Positions 63,079 through 64,000 of a stretch of DNA of 64,000 bases are shown here, in pieces. Under the pieces are notes generated by a model. The model was not told the DNA's origin. It ran no database searches and was given only the letters and a program-made list of their open reading frames with translations. This DNA is from Cryobacterium psychrophilum. GTDB taxonomy: Bacteria; Actinomycetota; Actinomycetes; Actinomycetales; Microbacteriaceae. Within the stretch, counting starts at the first letter, position 1; each line of letters opens with the position of its first letter. Location of the stretch: assembly GCF_004365915.1 (NCBI RefSeq), contig NZ_SODI01000001.1:1488001-1552000 (forward strand), given 5' to 3'. Both the position numbers and the translations under genes were made by a program.

Positions 63079-64000
63079 ATGAGTAACCCATCTAACGTCG
63101 TAGTTGTTGGTCCCCTTGCTGTTTTGAAAGAGCAGCTCGAGGATGAGTTTCTTCACCTGGGATATGCTCCGTCGACGGTTGCACGACAGCTGCAGCTCTT
63201 GGCGCATGTGTCCTCGTGGATGCAGGGCCGTGGAGTCGAGATTTCGCACCTCTCGTGGGTGGATATCGGCATGTTCTGTTCAGATCATGATCTGGCCTGC
63301 GTGCATCGGTACGCGCCGCCGCCCGTGATGGTCTTAATGAGAATGATTCAACCGGAGCTGGCCCCGACGCGAGCGGCGCTGCCGGGCACTGTGCTGCCGC
63401 TCGAGTCGGAAGAATTGTTGGCGTCGTTCGGCGTCTATCTTCGCGATGAACGAGCGCTGATGACATCGACGCGGGTGCTGTATCTGTATCAGGTTCGTTT
63501 GTTCGCGCTGTGGTTCGTTGGCCGATTCGGCCCGGATTTGTCTCGGATGACGATTACGGCTGTCGACGAGTTCTTCGCTGCTCGAGGCACGTTGTGGTCG
63601 ACGTCGGCGGCACGCTCCTCGGTCATTGCTCTGCGCGCGTTCGCGCGGTGGCTGTTCCTGATAGGGCGGTCGACGACGAATTTGTCGGCGGCCATTCTGA
63701 CCGTCAAGGACACATCGCAGGATGCCTTGCCGAAGGCGTTAGCGTCTGCCGATTTAGCGAAATTGCTGGCTATAACGATGTCGGCAAGAGACCGAGCGAT
63801 TCTTCTTTTGCTCACTCGGCTCGGTCTTCGCGCCCATGAGGTCTCAGGCCTAAGGATTCACGATTTCGATTGGCGTGCCGGGACAGTCCTGATTCATGGC
63901 AAAGGAAACGACTCCCAACTCATGCCAGTTCCGGTTGAGGTCGGTCAAGCGATCGCCGACTACCTCTCCGAATCGTTAAGGGCTCACTCGTCCCATGGAG
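63079..64000 (+). CDS. Tyrosine recombinase/integrase, 3' end cut by the window edge
   Basis: 307 residues are visible from the ATG at 63079, which has GAAAGGA eight bases before. It starts MSNPSNVVVVGPLAVLKEQL. An N-terminal SAM-like region is present (GYAPSTVARQLQLLAHVSSWMQGRGVEI), with a second core-binding segment (STRVLYLYQVRLFALWFVGRFG), then the catalytic domain: DRAILLLLTRLGLRAHEVSGL with the active-site Arg near residue 251, and VLIHGKGN with the Lys. The HxxR box and the nucleophilic Tyr lie beyond the window. The size and N-terminus recall the recombinases found in threes in RIT-type elements. Confidence 0.88.
   Translation, partial: MSNPSNVVVVGPLAVLKEQLEDEFLHLGYAPSTVARQLQLLAHVSSWMQGRGVEISHLSWVDIGMFCSDHDLACVHRYAPPPVMVLMRMIQPELAPTRAALPGTVLPLESEELLASFGVYLRDERALMTSTRVLYLYQVRLFALWFVGRFGPDLSRMTITAVDEFFAARGTLWSTSAARSSVIALRAFARWLFLIGRSTTNLSAAILTVKDTSQDALPKALASADLAKLLAITMSARDRAILLLLTRLGLRAHEVSGLRIHDFDWRAGTVLIHGKGNDSQLMPVPVEVGQAIADYLSESLRAHSSHG

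Overview
The window reads as the chromosome of a high-GC Gram-positive bacterium in the Actinomycetota, most likely the family Microbacteriaceae (order Micrococcales). The evidence is rpoB and rpoC of actinobacterial type, a monoderm-style type IV pilus locus with no secretin or PilMNOP genes, many GTG and TTG starts, several candidate leaderless genes, small families typical of this group (DUF5997, DUF6157, DUF1684, DUF305, DUF6153), an LAATG sorting signal, and strongly GC-biased codon use. Genus cannot be fixed from the sequence; a Cryobacterium- or Leifsonia-like organism fits. No tRNA, rRNA or CRISPR array was seen.

Layout. 1-5.9 kb: a minus-strand type IV pilus operon (pilB, pilT, pilC, major pilin, PilV-like, PilW-like, and the start of a PilX-like gene cut by the window edge), preceded by a membrane GGDEF-EAL protein at 6.0-8.9 kb. 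9.2-9.8 kb: a SatP-like acetate transporter. 9.9-17.3 kb: rpoB-rpoC, both starting with TTG, driven by a good promoter back to back with that of a spermidine-synthase-like gene. 17.6-25.1 kb: housekeeping and hypothetical genes (TPR protein, PQQ-type sugar dehydrogenase lipoprotein, SprT-like metalloprotein, RidA, ComB-like, EVE domain, DUF1684).

25.2-33.6 kb is a copper or heavy-metal handling island: DUF6153 membrane protein, DUF305 lipoprotein, two tandem-duplicated M23 metallopeptidases, an F510_1955-type beta-propeller lipoprotein, a SHOCT protein, a Tat-type multicopper oxidase and a CopB-type P1B ATPase. Two palindromes of the CsoR-operator type sit before the SHOCT-oxidase pair and before the ATPase, but no csoR gene is in the window. 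33.9-49.5 kb is a mixed chromosomal stretch: DEAD-box helicase, GNAT, nucleoside hydrolase, NUDIX, alpha/beta hydrolase, a LysR effector domain lacking its HTH, a DrrAB-type ABC exporter, two CNNM/CorC-type proteins, an unusual GNAT-AAA+ fusion and an SDR. Its gaps carry at least three kinds of intergenic repeat, concentrated at 46-50 kb.

50.4-62.4 kb is a surface region: a sortase-type anchored protein, gmd-fcl for GDP-L-fucose, then a lower-GC exopolysaccharide block (WecG/TagA/CpsF transferase, two GT4-like transferases, GT2 transferase, galE, flippase, O-antigen-ligase-like polymerase) that looks acquired. It ends in a frameshifted IS1380-type transposase remnant that breaks at a 20-bp perfect palindrome, followed by a tyrosine recombinase that runs off the right edge. 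The right edge therefore looks like the boundary of a mobile element built around a tyrosine recombinase.
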